Shown here piece after piece: positions 22,373 to 31,647 of a DNA stretch of 64,000 bases (its first letter is position 1; each line of letters starts with the position of its first letter). The notes under the pieces were generated by a model that was given only the letters and a program-made list of their open reading frames with translations, searched no databases and had not been told where the DNA came from. The translations under genes were made by a program, and so were the position numbers. Origin of the DNA: JAJXWB01 sp965246795 (GTDB lineage: Bacteria; Pseudomonadota; Alphaproteobacteria; Rhizobiales; Beijerinckiaceae); NCBI GenBank assembly GCA_965246795.1, contig CBDFFN010000004.1, forward strand, positions 1 to 64,000. The letters run 5' to 3'.

Positions 22373-23871
22373 GTCGTTGCGTCGACCGACGTGCGTAAAC
22401 GACTTCGCGCGATTTCCAGCAATCGATCGAGATCGAGATGTTGCGCGAAATGTTCGCCGAGCCGATCGAGGACATCGTCGATGGTCGCCTCGTAGCGAAA
22501 GTCGGAAGCCGGCGCGCCGAGGCTTTCGATAAATGAGCGACGAAAAGCATCGTCGGCGAAGAGCCCATGCACGTAGACGCCGGCAATACGACCGTCGCGC
22601 GATTGCGCGCCATCGCTGCGACCGTCGTCGAAACGCAGCACCGGGCGCGACACGTCCGGCCCTCGCGTCTCGCCGACATGCATCTCGTAACCGTGAAACG
22701 ATGCGCGCTCCGCAACACTGTGGCCGCGCACCGCATCGAGACGCTTCGCATCTGTTAACACAGTCTCGATATCGAGCAGCCCGAGCCCCGGCGCTTCGCC
22801 CGCATTACCTTCGATACCCTCGGGATCAGCGATGCGACGCCCAAGCATCTGATAACCGCCGCAGATGCCCAACACGCGCTCGCCGCGCCGCACATGCGCA
22901 GCAATGTCGATGTCCCAGCCGGCCTCGCGAAATGCCGCGAGATCAGCCATCGTCGCTTTCGAGCCGGGAAGAATAACGAGATCGCAGACGGGCAGCGGCG
23001 TGCCACCATGCACGCGCACGAGGGAGATGTTCGGTTCGGCATCGAGCGGATCGAGATCGTCAAAATTGGCGATATGCGGAAGGATGGGCACGACAATTCT
23101 AATCAGCACATCCCGCGCTGCGGGCGCATGCGCGAGCGCCAGCGAATCCTCGGCCGGCAACATCGCAGCGTCGGCGAAATGCGGCACGAGGCCCAACGCC
23201 GCCCAGCCACATCGCGCTGCGATGTCGGCCATGCCGCCATCGAATAGCGAGGGATCGCCGCGAAAACGATTCACGATGAAGCCGTGAATCATCGCGGCAT
23301 CTGCGGGATCGATCACGGCACGCGTTCCGACAATTTGCGCAAAGATGCCGCCGCGATCGATATCGCCGACAAGTACGACGGGCACATCGGCAGCGCGGGC
23401 GAAACCCATATTGGCAATGTCGTTGCGGCGCAGGTTGATTTCCGATGCGCTGCCAGCGCCTTCAACAAGTACAAGGTCAGCTTCTTCGCTGAGATGCGCG
23501 AAGCTTTCCAGCACCGTGGCCAGCAATTGCGGCTTCATCGCCTGATAGTCACGCGCGCGCATTGTGCCGGTCATCCGGCCGCGCACGACAACTTGCGAAC
23601 CACTCGCGCCCTGCGGCTTCAGCAGCACCGGATTCATGTGCACACTCGGCGCGACGCGTGCGGCACGGGCCTGCAGCGCCTGCGCGCGGCCGATCTCGCC
23701 ACCGTCGGCCGTCACGGCCGCATTGTTCGACATGTTTTGCGGCTTGAACGGCCGCACCGCGAGGCCGCGGTTCGTCCACGCCCGCGCGAGACCCGCGACG
23801 AGCAGCGATTTTCCGACATCGGAGCCGGTGCCCTGGATCATCAGCGCGGCGACCATGCGGCTTCTTGCCAT
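22369..23871 (-). CDS. cobQ: Cobyric acid synthase CobQ
   Basis: 500-residue glutamine-dependent amidotransferase adding four amide groups to the corrin ring late in cobalamin synthesis. The N-terminal ATP-binding domain has IQGTGSDVGKSLLVAGLARA and FKPQNMSNNAAVT; the C-terminal GATase domain has the nucleophile Cys in LGICGGYQMLGRRI and a late YVHGLF with the His. First gene of the cobQ-cobD pair. Only 53 bp separate its start from the divergent MFS gene, and I find no cobalamin riboswitch there. Confidence 0.95.
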   Translation of the reverse strand: MARSRMVAALMIQGTGSDVGKSLLVAGLARAWTNRGLAVRPFKPQNMSNNAAVTADGGEIGRAQALQARAARVAPSVHMNPVLLKPQGASGSQVVVRGRMTGTMRARDYQAMKPQLLATVLESFAHLSEEADLVLVEGAGSASEINLRRNDIANMGFARAADVPVVLVGDIDRGGIFAQIVGTRAVIDPADAAMIHGFIVNRFRGDPSLFDGGMADIAARCGWAALGLVPHFADAAMLPAEDSLALAHAPAARDVLIRIVVPILPHIANFDDLDPLDAEPNISLVRVHGGTPLPVCDLVILPGSKATMADLAAFREAGWDIDIAAHVRRGERVLGICGGYQMLGRRIADPEGIEGNAGEAPGLGLLDIETVLTDAKRLDAVRGHSVAERASFHGYEMHVGETRGPDVSRPVLRFDDGRSDGAQSRDGRIAGVYVHGLFADDAFRRSFIESLGAPASDFRYEATIDDVLDRLGEHFAQHLDLDRLLEIARSRLRTSVDATT

Positions 23872-23924
23872 GTCGGCGGCAGCGCGTCATCGCTGCAGGC
23901 TATCTAGGACCGCAGGAACCACCT

Positions 23925-25145
23925 TTGACGACTGCCGATCGCGATTCTGTAGCGGGGCTTCCAGCGACCCCTGCGCGCGCCATCGCGATTCTGTCGCTGG
24001 CGGCCTTCGCAAGCGCCGCGACAACGCGGATCTGCGATGGCCTGCTGCCGCAGATCTCGACCGACCTGGGCGTCTCCACCGGCGCGGCGGCGCAGGTCAT
24101 CACCGCTTATTCCGCGAGCTATGGCCTCTTGCAGATCGTGCACGGGATGCTCGGCGACCGGATCGGCAAGGAGCGGATGCTTGTCATCGGGGCGGCGACC
24201 TCGCTGCTGACGACGCTCGCCTGCGCGGCCGCAACAACACTGCCCGGCCTCATCTGGGCGCGGTTCTTCGCCGGCGTGACGGCGGCCGGGATTATCCCCC
24301 TGTCACTCGCATGGATCGGCGACGCGATCCCTTATGCGCAACGACAGGCGCTGATCGCGCGCTTCATCTCCGGTCAGATTGGCGGCGTCATCCTCGGGCT
24401 CGCCTTTGGCGGGGTGATCGGCGACTGGCTCGGCTGGCGCGCCGCCTTTTGGCTCATTGCGGCATTCTACGTGCTGGCGACGGCGGGCCTCGTACTGCAA
24501 TTCTTGCCTGCCTTGCGCGGCCCCCCGCCCGCTCGCGCCACCGCTGGTACGTTCGTAACGATCCTCGGTGTTCTGGCTCGGCCTTGGGTTCGCATCGTGC
24601 TTGCGATGACCTTTCTCGAAGGCTTCATCTGCTTCGGCGCGCTTGCCTATGTCACCAGCGTTCTGCACGCCAAATTCGGCATAAGTTTTACGGCAGCGGG
24701 CCTGACGCTCGCCTGCTTCGGGATCGGCGGTCTCGCATTCACCGCTGTCGCGCCGCAGATCGTGCGACGTTTCGGTGAGGCCGGCGGCGCGCGACTGTCG
24801 TCGATTTTTTTCATCGTCGCGTTTCTCGGCTTTGCGCTGATGCCGAGTGCGATATTCGGCGCTATCGCGAGTTTCTGCGCTGGCGTCGCCTATTACCTTC
24901 TGCACAACGTGCTGCAGGTGAACGGCACACAGATGGCGCCCGACGCACGCGGCACCGCCGTCGCGCTTTTTGCGACCTCGTTCTTCACCGGCCAGGGTTT
25001 TGGCGTCGCGGCCGCGGCGCCGATCATCGACCATTACGGTGCGACGCCGATCTTTCTTATCGCAGCTGTGACGTTGCCCGTGCTTGCGCTTCTCTTTGCT
25101 GGGGCGGTGCAGCGGAAGCAGCAACTCGCGGAGGATGTCGCGTGA
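23925..25145 (+). CDS. Major facilitator superfamily transporter (drug:H+ exporter-like)
   Basis: 406-residue membrane protein with 12 predicted helices. Motif A-like loop: VHGMLGDRIGKERMLVIG between helices 2 and 3, and a second-half equivalent. General look of the DHA1 efflux or sugar-efflux group. A TTG at 23925 preceded by AGGAACC is preferred; an in-frame ATG at 23865 would overlap the divergent cobQ start. Its stop overlaps the GTG of the aldose epimerase gene (GTGA), so the two are co-translated and the transported molecule might be sugar-related. Confidence 0.85.
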   Translation: MTTADRDSVAGLPATPARAIAILSLAAFASAATTRICDGLLPQISTDLGVSTGAAAQVITAYSASYGLLQIVHGMLGDRIGKERMLVIGAATSLLTTLACAAATTLPGLIWARFFAGVTAAGIIPLSLAWIGDAIPYAQRQALIARFISGQIGGVILGLAFGGVIGDWLGWRAAFWLIAAFYVLATAGLVLQFLPALRGPPPARATAGTFVTILGVLARPWVRIVLAMTFLEGFICFGALAYVTSVLHAKFGISFTAAGLTLACFGIGGLAFTAVAPQIVRRFGEAGGARLSSIFFIVAFLGFALMPSAIFGAIASFCAGVAYYLLHNVLQVNGTQMAPDARGTAVALFATSFFTGQGFGVAAAAPIIDHYGATPIFLIAAVTLPVLALLFAGAVQRKQQLAEDVA

Positions 25146-26134
25146 CGACCATAAAGGCTTCGCTCTACGGCACGATGCCTGACGGCTCCCCGGCGTACGA
25201 AGTTCGGCTGCGGCGCGGTGGACTTGTCGTCGATGTGATCACGTTCGGCGCTGTGCTGCGCGATATCAGCTTCGCCGGCCGCTCCGTCATTCTTGGGAGC
25301 AAGTCGCTCGAGGACTACGTGGCAACGTCGCCGCATTTCGGCGCGGTACTCGGCCGTTTCGCCAACCGCATATCACGCGGGCATCTCGTCATCGACGGCG
25401 CAGAATATCAGCTGACAACGAACAACGGGCGCAACCACATGCATGGCGGTGCGCCCGGCTTCAGTCGCCGCAACTGGACGCTCGTCGATCACGACGCAGC
25501 AAGCGTCACGCTACGCATCGTCGCCGAGGACGGCGAACAGGGCTATCCAGGCCAGGTCGAAGCAACCTGCCGCTACACGCTCATCGACGACGATACGCTG
25601 GAGATGAAGCTGGAAGCGACGACGGATGCGCCCACTATCGTGAATCTCGCAAACCACAGCTATTTTAACCTGTCAGGGGCTCCGACGATCGACGATCACG
25701 ACGTCGCTGTCTTCGCCGACAAATATCTCCCGCTCGACGACGAGAACATTCCCACCGGCGACATCGCATTTGTGAAGGGCACGCACTTCGATCTTCGTCA
25801 GGCTACGACGCTCGGCGAAGCGCGCTTCGACACACCTTTCGTCGTCACGTCCGAGCCCACGATGACAATGCGGCCGGTAGCGCGTGCAGTTGCTGGTGGC
25901 ATCGCGCTCGATGTCGCATCCACGCAGCCGTCGGTTCAATTCTACACCGGCCAGAATATCCGCGACGGCGTCACCGACCGTTCTTCCCAACAATATGCGC
26001 CTGGCGCAGGCCTTTGTTTTGAAACGCAGGGTTTTCCGGACGCGCCGAACCACGCGAATTTTCCGAGCGCCATCCTACGCCCCGGCGAAACCTATCGCGC
26101 GACGACGCGCTACAAATTTTCGCGCGAGAGCTAG
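25142..26134 (+). CDS. galM: Aldose 1-epimerase (galactose mutarotase family)
   Basis: 330-residue cytoplasmic enzyme interconverting alpha and beta anomers of aldoses. Family motifs: LGRFANRISRG, NNGRNHMHGG with a catalytic His, NLANHSYFNLSG with the second His, and a C-terminal LCFETQGFPDAPNHANFPSA containing the catalytic Glu. GTG start inside the stop codon of the preceding MFS gene. Convergent with glmM, with 3 bp between stops. Confidence 0.92.
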   Translation: MTTIKASLYGTMPDGSPAYEVRLRRGGLVVDVITFGAVLRDISFAGRSVILGSKSLEDYVATSPHFGAVLGRFANRISRGHLVIDGAEYQLTTNNGRNHMHGGAPGFSRRNWTLVDHDAASVTLRIVAEDGEQGYPGQVEATCRYTLIDDDTLEMKLEATTDAPTIVNLANHSYFNLSGAPTIDDHDVAVFADKYLPLDDENIPTGDIAFVKGTHFDLRQATTLGEARFDTPFVVTSEPTMTMRPVARAVAGGIALDVASTQPSVQFYTGQNIRDGVTDRSSQQYAPGAGLCFETQGFPDAPNHANFPSAILRPGETYRATTRYKFSRES

Positions 26135-26137
26135 ACG

Positions 26138-27484
26138 TCAGGCCGCCTTCGACCGCTGATCGAGTAGCGCGCAGATTTCGTCGACAACGGCTTCGACGAT
26201 GTGGCGGTCGTCGCCTTCGCCCATCACGCGGATGACCGGTTCTGTGCCGGACGCCCGGATCACAAGACGCCCCGATGCGCCGAGTTTCTTGCGCGCCGCT
26301 TCGACATTGCGCGAGACATGATCCTCGTCGAGCACCGTCTTGTGTGCACGAACGTTCTTGAGGATCTGCGGGAACGGATCGAAGCGGTGGCACACTTCGC
26401 TCACCGGCTTGTTCTGCGTCTTCACGACGGCGAGCACCTGCAGCGCTGCTACGAGACCATCGCCCGTCGTCGTGAAATCCGACAGGATGATGTGGCCGGA
26501 TTGTTCGCCGCCGACGTTGTAGCCAGCCTCGCGCATGCGCTCGAGCACGTAACGGTCGCCGACCGCGGTGCGCTCCAGCGTCAGCCCGATCGAGCCGAGA
26601 TAACGCTCGAGGCCGAGGTTCGACATAATTGTCGCGACGATGCCGGGCTTCGAAAGCTGTTCCGACGCCTGCCAGTGCGAAGCAACGACTGCCATGAGTT
26701 GGTCGCCGTCGACGACGCGCCCGCGCTCGTCAACGATGAGCACGCGATCGGCGTCGCCATCGAGGGCAATGCCGATATCGGCACGCATCTCGCGCACTTT
26801 CGCCGCGAGCGCTTTCGGCTCCGTGGAGCCAACATCACGGTTGATGTTGAGACCATCCGGCTCGCAGCCGATCGTGAAGACTTCGGCACCGAGCTCCCAC
26901 AACGCCTGCGGCGCAACCTTGTAGGCGGCGCCATTCGCGCAGTCGACGACGATCCGCATGCCCTCCAGCGAGATCGCGCGCGGCAGCGTGCGCTTGGCGA
27001 ATTCGATGTAGCGGGCCTGCACGTCGTCGACGCGCTTCGCGCGGCCGAGCGCCGCGGACTTCGAAAGACGTTTCGAGAGATCGGCCTCCAGCAGCGCTTC
27101 GATCTGCGCCTCGACCTCGTCCGATAATTTGAAACCGTCCGGGCCGAACAGCTTGATGCCATTATCTTCGTACGGGTTATGCGAGGCCGAGATCATGACG
27201 CCGAGGTCGGCGCGCATGGAGCGCGTCAGCATGGCGACGGCAGGCGTCGGCACCGGCCCGAGGATCAGCGGGTCCATGCCGACCGAGGCAAAGCCGCTGA
27301 CCAGCGCATATTCGATCATGTAGCCAGAGAGCCGCGTGTCCTTGCCGATGACGACACGGTGTCGATGTTCGCCGCGCTGGAAGATAAGGCCGGCGGCCTG
27401 GCCGACCCGCAAGGCGAGATCGGGCGTGATGACGCGGTTCGCGATGCCGCGAATGCCGTCCGTGCCAAAATATTTGCGCGCCAT
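26138..27484 (-). CDS. glmM: Phosphoglucosamine mutase GlmM
   Basis: 448-residue enzyme converting glucosamine-6-phosphate to glucosamine-1-phosphate for peptidoglycan and LPS. Motifs: FGTDGIRGIAN at the N-terminus, phosphoserine loop GVMISASHNPYEDNG, metal-binding ALDGDADRVLIVD, sugar loop GGEQSGHI and phosphate-binding VIRASGTEPVIRVM. Downstream of ftsH in the same direction, an order conserved across alphaproteobacteria. Confidence 0.96.
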   Translation of the reverse strand: MARKYFGTDGIRGIANRVITPDLALRVGQAAGLIFQRGEHRHRVVIGKDTRLSGYMIEYALVSGFASVGMDPLILGPVPTPAVAMLTRSMRADLGVMISASHNPYEDNGIKLFGPDGFKLSDEVEAQIEALLEADLSKRLSKSAALGRAKRVDDVQARYIEFAKRTLPRAISLEGMRIVVDCANGAAYKVAPQALWELGAEVFTIGCEPDGLNINRDVGSTEPKALAAKVREMRADIGIALDGDADRVLIVDERGRVVDGDQLMAVVASHWQASEQLSKPGIVATIMSNLGLERYLGSIGLTLERTAVGDRYVLERMREAGYNVGGEQSGHIILSDFTTTGDGLVAALQVLAVVKTQNKPVSEVCHRFDPFPQILKNVRAHKTVLDEDHVSRNVEAARKKLGASGRLVIRASGTEPVIRVMGEGDDRHIVEAVVDEICALLDQRSKAA

Positions 27485-27571
27485 GAGAGCCTGCGTCCGG
27501 GACCTGATCCCGCGGTTTTACGCCGAAATGGGCGCAAGCAGGTAAACGCCCGGCAGGATCGGCACAACAGG

Positions 27572-27598
27572 GTTAAGGCGCGAGGATCGCGCCTTAAC
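27572..27598 (-). terminator. 12-bp perfect stem-loop between ftsH and glmM
   Basis: gttaaggcgcga (27572-27583) is the exact reverse complement of tcgcgccttaac (27587-27598) around a 3-base loop, 16 bp past the ftsH stop codon and 88 bp before glmM. It lacks a T-run beyond the stem base, so it may be a partial terminator or an mRNA-processing hairpin between two genes of one operon. Confidence 0.5.
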
Positions 27599-27614
27599 TT
27601 GGCAACCTATAACC

Positions 27615-29546
27615 TCAGGTCTGCGGCTGCGGCTCCAGACCGCCCGCATCGGGCTCCGGACGCGGTTTGTTGGCGCGTCCCGTCACGGGCACGGCCGAGG
27701 CGCGCGTGGGGGGCGGCGTGTCGTCGGTCTCACGCACCGGCATACGGCCGGCAAGGATACCGATAATCTCGTCGCCGGTCAGCGTCTCGTACTCGATCAG
27801 CGCCTTGGCGAGGCTCTCGAGCCCATCGCGCTTTTCGGTGATGATGCGGCGTGCATCGGCAAGGCCCGCCTCGACCAGTCGCCGGACTTCGCCGTCGATG
27901 GTTTGTGATGTCGCTTCAGAAATATTGTTCTGCTTGCCCATCGAATAACCGAGAAACACTTCTTCTTGGTTTTCGCCGTACATGACGGTGCCGAGCTCGT
28001 CCGAGAAGCCCCAGCGCGTCACCATCGCACGTGCGAGTTTCGTCGCCTGCTCGATGTCGGATTGGGCGCCGGACGTCACCTTCTCCTTGCCGAAGACGAT
28101 CTCCTCCGACACACGACCGCCCATCAGCACCGCGAGGCGCGAGGTCATCTGCTCGTAGCTCATCGACAGCTTGTCCCGCTCGGGCAGTTGCATGACCATG
28201 CCAAGGGCTCTGCCGCGCGGGATAATCGTCGCTTTGTGGACGGGGTCTGTCGCCGGAACATTCAACGCGACGAGCGCATGACCACCCTCGTGATAGGCGG
28301 TCAGCATCTTCTCCTGCTCCGTCATCACGAGCGTGCGCCGTTCGGCGCCCATCATGATCTTGTCCTTGGCGTCCTCGAACTCCGCCATCGTCACGATGCG
28401 CTTGCCGCGCCGCGCCGCCATCAGCGCCGACTCGTTGACGAGGTTCATCAGATCCGCACCGGAGAAGCCGGGCGTGCCGCGGGCGACGATCTTGAGATCG
28501 ACCTCCGGCGACAGTGGCACCTTCCGCACATGAACTTTGAGGATTTTCTCGCGACCGAGAACGTCCGGGTTCGGCACGACGATTTGGCGGTCGAAACGAC
28601 CCGGGCGAAGCAGCGCAGGGTCGAGAACGTCCGGCCGATTCGTAGCAGCGATGAGGATGATGCCCTCGTTCGCCTCGAAACCGTCCATCTCCACGAGAAG
28701 CTGGTTCAGCGTCTGCTCGCGCTCGTCGTTGCCACCGCCAAGGCCTGCACCGCGATGCCGGCCGACAGCGTCGATTTCGTCGATGAAAATGATGCAGGGC
28801 GCATTCTTCTTCGCCTGCTCGAACATGTCGCGCACGCGACTCGCGCCGACGCCTACGAACATCTCGACAAAGTCCGAGCCCGAGATCGTAAAGAAGGGCA
28901 CGTTGGCTTCGCCGGCGATGGCGCGCGCGAGCAGCGTCTTGCCGGTGCCCGGTGGACCGACAAGCAGCACGCCACGCGGAATTCGTCCGCCAAGCCGCTG
29001 GAATTTCTGCGGATCCCTAAGGAATTCGACAATTTCCTCGAGATCTTCCTTCGCCTCATCGACGCCGGCGACATCCTCGAAGGTAACGCGCCCGTGCGCC
29101 TCCGTCAGCAATTTCGCCTTGGATTTGCCAAAGCCCATCGCCTTGCCGGCACCACCCTGCATTTGTCTCGCAAGGAAGAAGTAGATGCCCAAGAAAGCGA
29201 AGAGCGGCAGGCCATTCACCAGCAGCGTCACGAGCCAGGAATTGCCTTCCGACGGCGGACGCGCGGTAATCGCGACGTTCTTCGAATAGAGCTTCTGGAC
29301 CAGCGACGGGTCGTTCGGCGCATAGGTCGAGAACGACCGCCCATCGTTCGAATAATGCCCGGTGATCTCGCTGCCGGCGATCGTAACATCGCGCACGCGG
29401 CCTTGATCGACCTGGTTAAGAAGTTCGCTGAACGAAATGTCCGACGTCTGCTGACGCTGTCCCGGGTTCTGGAACAGCATGACCAGCGCGACGACGAGGA
29501 AGAAGATGATCACCCAGAGGGCGAAATTCCGAAAGTTGGGGTTCAT
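27615..29546 (-). CDS. ftsH: ATP-dependent zinc metalloprotease FtsH
   Basis: 643-residue inner-membrane AAA+ protease. Two N-terminal membrane spans (FALWVIIFFLVVALVMLF and WLVTLLVNGLPLFAFLGIYF) flank a periplasmic domain. AAA domain: Walker A GPPGTGKTLLARAIAG, pore loop SDFVEMFVGVGASRVRD, Walker B IIFIDEIDAVGRHRG, and SRH NRPDVLDPALLRPGRFDRQ. The zinc site HEGGH is near residue 428. The proline/arginine-rich C-terminus is unstructured. It degrades misfolded membrane proteins and regulators such as sigma-32 and LpxC in other bacteria. Located 66 bp from tilS in the usual tilS-ftsH order. Confidence 0.97.
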   Translation of the reverse strand: MNPNFRNFALWVIIFFLVVALVMLFQNPGQRQQTSDISFSELLNQVDQGRVRDVTIAGSEITGHYSNDGRSFSTYAPNDPSLVQKLYSKNVAITARPPSEGNSWLVTLLVNGLPLFAFLGIYFFLARQMQGGAGKAMGFGKSKAKLLTEAHGRVTFEDVAGVDEAKEDLEEIVEFLRDPQKFQRLGGRIPRGVLLVGPPGTGKTLLARAIAGEANVPFFTISGSDFVEMFVGVGASRVRDMFEQAKKNAPCIIFIDEIDAVGRHRGAGLGGGNDEREQTLNQLLVEMDGFEANEGIILIAATNRPDVLDPALLRPGRFDRQIVVPNPDVLGREKILKVHVRKVPLSPEVDLKIVARGTPGFSGADLMNLVNESALMAARRGKRIVTMAEFEDAKDKIMMGAERRTLVMTEQEKMLTAYHEGGHALVALNVPATDPVHKATIIPRGRALGMVMQLPERDKLSMSYEQMTSRLAVLMGGRVSEEIVFGKEKVTSGAQSDIEQATKLARAMVTRWGFSDELGTVMYGENQEEVFLGYSMGKQNNISEATSQTIDGEVRRLVEAGLADARRIITEKRDGLESLAKALIEYETLTGDEIIGILAGRMPVRETDDTPPPTRASAVPVTGRANKPRPEPDAGGLEPQPQT

Positions 29547-29612
29547 CCTGCCATCCGTCCGAGGCGCGTAAGCAAAGGCGGATTCGGACCCGCGCCTCCA
29601 GCGATTGCCAAT

Positions 29613-30680
29613 CTAGGCGTCGCCCCCCGCGTTGCCAAGGAGAGGAGCGGAAGAGAGATAACGGCGTGCTGACGCAGTTTCGGACTTTGCGCGCGCCGAA
29701 CGGCGTGCCGGCGCAGTCGCGATGCAGACGTCGCCGTGCCGAAGCCTGATCGTGCATCCCCCGAGCGTCGCATCGAGGAGAGTGTTTGCCTCGATTGCGG
29801 CGCGAAGGCGGCTCTCGAGAACCTCGAGCCGTTCGAGACGGATGTCGGCATTCGAGCCGCTACGCAAAATATATTGAGCGAGAACGCGAAGCACGAGTTC
29901 CGCGGGCAGCGCCGCGAGGCTTGCGGCCTCGATCAGGACGACGTCGTCTTCGATCCGGATTGGCAGCGCATCGGCGGCGCGAGCCTCGGCCCAACGTAGA
30001 GCTGCTTCGGCACGGGCCGCGCGCCGCCCGAGCCGGCGCAGCGATCCGCCATCCAGCCCCTCACGCACCAGCGTATCGCCCAATGCTCTCAGAGCGACCC
30101 TGCGAAATCTCGCATCAATGTTGCCGGGGTCTTCGACGAAGGACACGCCCTCCGTCCGGCAGAGCGCCACGAGATCGGCCTTGGTGACGCCGAGCAGCGG
30201 CCGGGCGAGGCGCAAATTTCCGCGCTGGCTGACGTTGGCCATTCCCGCGAGCCCCGCGATCCCGGAACCCCGTGTAAGGCGCATGAGAATCGTCTCGGCC
30301 TGATCGTCGGCGTGGTGGCCGGTGACGATCGTATCCGCACCGATCGCCTCGGCGCAGTCCGAGAGAAGCCGATAGCGCGCCTCTCGCGCTTTCTCCTGAA
30401 TGGCGGCATCCGGCTTTTCGCCGGTCCATCGTAAAGTGTAGTGAGGTAAGCCATGCGCCTTGCACAGCTCTGCGACGCTGACCGCCTCATCGGCTGACCC
30501 GGCCCGCAACCCGTGATCGACCGTTGCCACCGCAACCGGAACGTCCCGCCCCCTGCGCCAGCGATCCACCAGCAGGAGCAACGCGATGGAATCCGGACCG
30601 CCCGACACCGCCAGCAAAAGCCCACGCGCGGCGGCGAGGTCGCCGAAGAGCGCCTCATAATCGGCGAGAAGGCCGGCCAT
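29613..30680 (-). CDS. tilS: tRNA(Ile)-lysidine synthase TilS
   Basis: 355-residue N-type ATP pyrophosphatase that converts cytidine 34 of the AUA-decoding tRNA(Ile) to lysidine. PP-loop LAVSGGPDSIALLLL at about residue 18, then VDHGLRAGSADEA and GHHADDQAETILMRLTRGSG. The start at 30680 was chosen because the protein core begins directly (MAGLLADYEALFGD); an in-frame start at 30839 would add non-conserved residues. The pal/ybgF genes that usually precede tilS are not here; it starts back to back with rplU. Confidence 0.93.
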   Translation of the reverse strand: MAGLLADYEALFGDLAAARGLLLAVSGGPDSIALLLLVDRWRRGRDVPVAVATVDHGLRAGSADEAVSVAELCKAHGLPHYTLRWTGEKPDAAIQEKAREARYRLLSDCAEAIGADTIVTGHHADDQAETILMRLTRGSGIAGLAGMANVSQRGNLRLARPLLGVTKADLVALCRTEGVSFVEDPGNIDARFRRVALRALGDTLVREGLDGGSLRRLGRRAARAEAALRWAEARAADALPIRIEDDVVLIEAASLAALPAELVLRVLAQYILRSGSNADIRLERLEVLESRLRAAIEANTLLDATLGGCTIRLRHGDVCIATAPARRSARAKSETASARRYLSSAPLLGNAGGDA

Positions 30681-30720
30681 CAAAATCCTTTGGCATCGTG
30701 CGCCAAACACGCCTCTCGCG

Positions 30721-30749
30721 TTGACGCCCTGCCCTCCCGCCTGTAGATA
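30721..30749 (+). promoter_or_regulatory. Sigma-70 type promoter of rplU-rpmA
   Basis: TTGACG (30721-30726), a 17-base spacer, and TAGATA (30744-30749) match housekeeping -35/-10 elements well. Transcription would start near 30756, giving a leader of about 140 nt before rplU. Confidence 0.6.
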
Positions 30750-30894
30750 GCACGGGCTCGCAGGCGTCTCGCGCCGGCGTGCTTTGCCGTTCCGACCCTT
30801 TCGGTGCGGCGCAAATCCAAACCGGCTCGTAACTGCCAAGAAGCCGAACGGCCGCGTCCGCGCGTGTCAGTCCGGATAGAACACGGAGAAAACG

Positions 30895-31200
30895 ATGTTC
30901 GCAGTCATCAGAACCGGCGGCAAGCAGTATCGCGTCGCCGCCGACGAAACGATTACCGTCATGTCGCTGCCCGGCAATCCGGGCGACGCGGTGACGTTCG
31001 ACGACATCCTTATGTCCGGCAAGGATGGCGAGCATGCCTTCGGTGCTTCGGAAGGTGTTGCGGTGAAGGGCGAGATCGTTTCGCACACGCGCTCGGCCAA
31101 GACGATTTCGTTCAAGAAGCGTCGACGCAAGAACTCGAAGCGCAAGCGCGGACATCGTCAGGATCTGACGGTCGTCAAAATCACCGGCATCACGGCGTAA
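30895..31200 (+). CDS. rplU: 50S ribosomal protein L21
   Basis: 101-residue ribosomal protein binding 23S rRNA. It begins MFAVIRTGGKQYRVAADETI, and the basic stretch KTISFKKRRRKNSKRKRGHR contains the L21 signature. Starts 15 bp upstream of rpmA spacing and is co-transcribed with it; a sigma-70-like promoter lies 146 bp upstream. Confidence 0.98.
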   Translation: MFAVIRTGGKQYRVAADETITVMSLPGNPGDAVTFDDILMSGKDGEHAFGASEGVAVKGEIVSHTRSAKTISFKKRRRKNSKRKRGHRQDLTVVKITGITA

Positions 31201-31215
31201 GGACGGGAGAGACTC

Positions 31216-31494
31216 ATGGCTCATAAAAAAGCAGGCGGCTCGTCCCGCAACGGTCGCGACTCCGATGGTCGTCGTCTTGGCGTGAAGAAATTCGGTGGCG
31301 AAGCCGTGCGCGGCGGCAACATCATCATTCGTCAACGCGGCACGAAGTGGCATCCCGGCACGAACGTCGGCATGGGCACGGACCACACGCTTTTTGCGAT
31401 GTGTGACGGCCACGTGTCGTTCAAAACGCCGCTGGGCAAAGGCCGATCGGTCGTATCCGTCATCGCCGTCCCGGCCGCAGTCGCCGCCGAATAA
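31216..31494 (+). CDS. rpmA: 50S ribosomal protein L27
   Basis: 92-residue protein reaching the peptidyl-transferase centre. It begins directly with MAHKKAGGSSRNGRDSDGRR, so there is no cleavable N-terminal extension of the kind seen in Firmicutes. The GTKWHPGTNVGMGTDHTLFA core is typical. Preceded by GGGAGA. An imperfect hairpin (31508-31545) follows the stop. Confidence 0.98.
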   Translation: MAHKKAGGSSRNGRDSDGRRLGVKKFGGEAVRGGNIIIRQRGTKWHPGTNVGMGTDHTLFAMCDGHVSFKTPLGKGRSVVSVIAVPAAVAAE

Positions 31495-31507
31495 GTGGAG
31501 TTCTCAC

Positions 31508-31545
31508 GAGACCTCCACCGGAAATTTCCCCGGTTGGAAGGTCTC
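31508..31545 (+). terminator. Imperfect hairpin after rpmA
   Basis: gagacct (31508-31514) pairs with aggtctc (31539-31545), continued inwards by CCA/TGG and CCGG/CCGG with two single-base bulges. No T-run follows, so termination is likely partial and may leave some read-through to the GNAT gene. Confidence 0.4.
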
Positions 31546-31647
31546 GCATCCGACGCGCATCGTCGGAAGGTTTGACCGGCTCTCAAATGGGGAAGCGTCA
31601 CAGCAATCCCCTATTCGTCCCGCATATTGCGTGGACAGGAGCCGATC

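Noticed and set aside
23872..23924. Cobalamin riboswitch upstream of cobQ
   Set aside because: Only 53 bp separate the divergent starts, too short for a B12 riboswitch, and no B12-box motif is visible.
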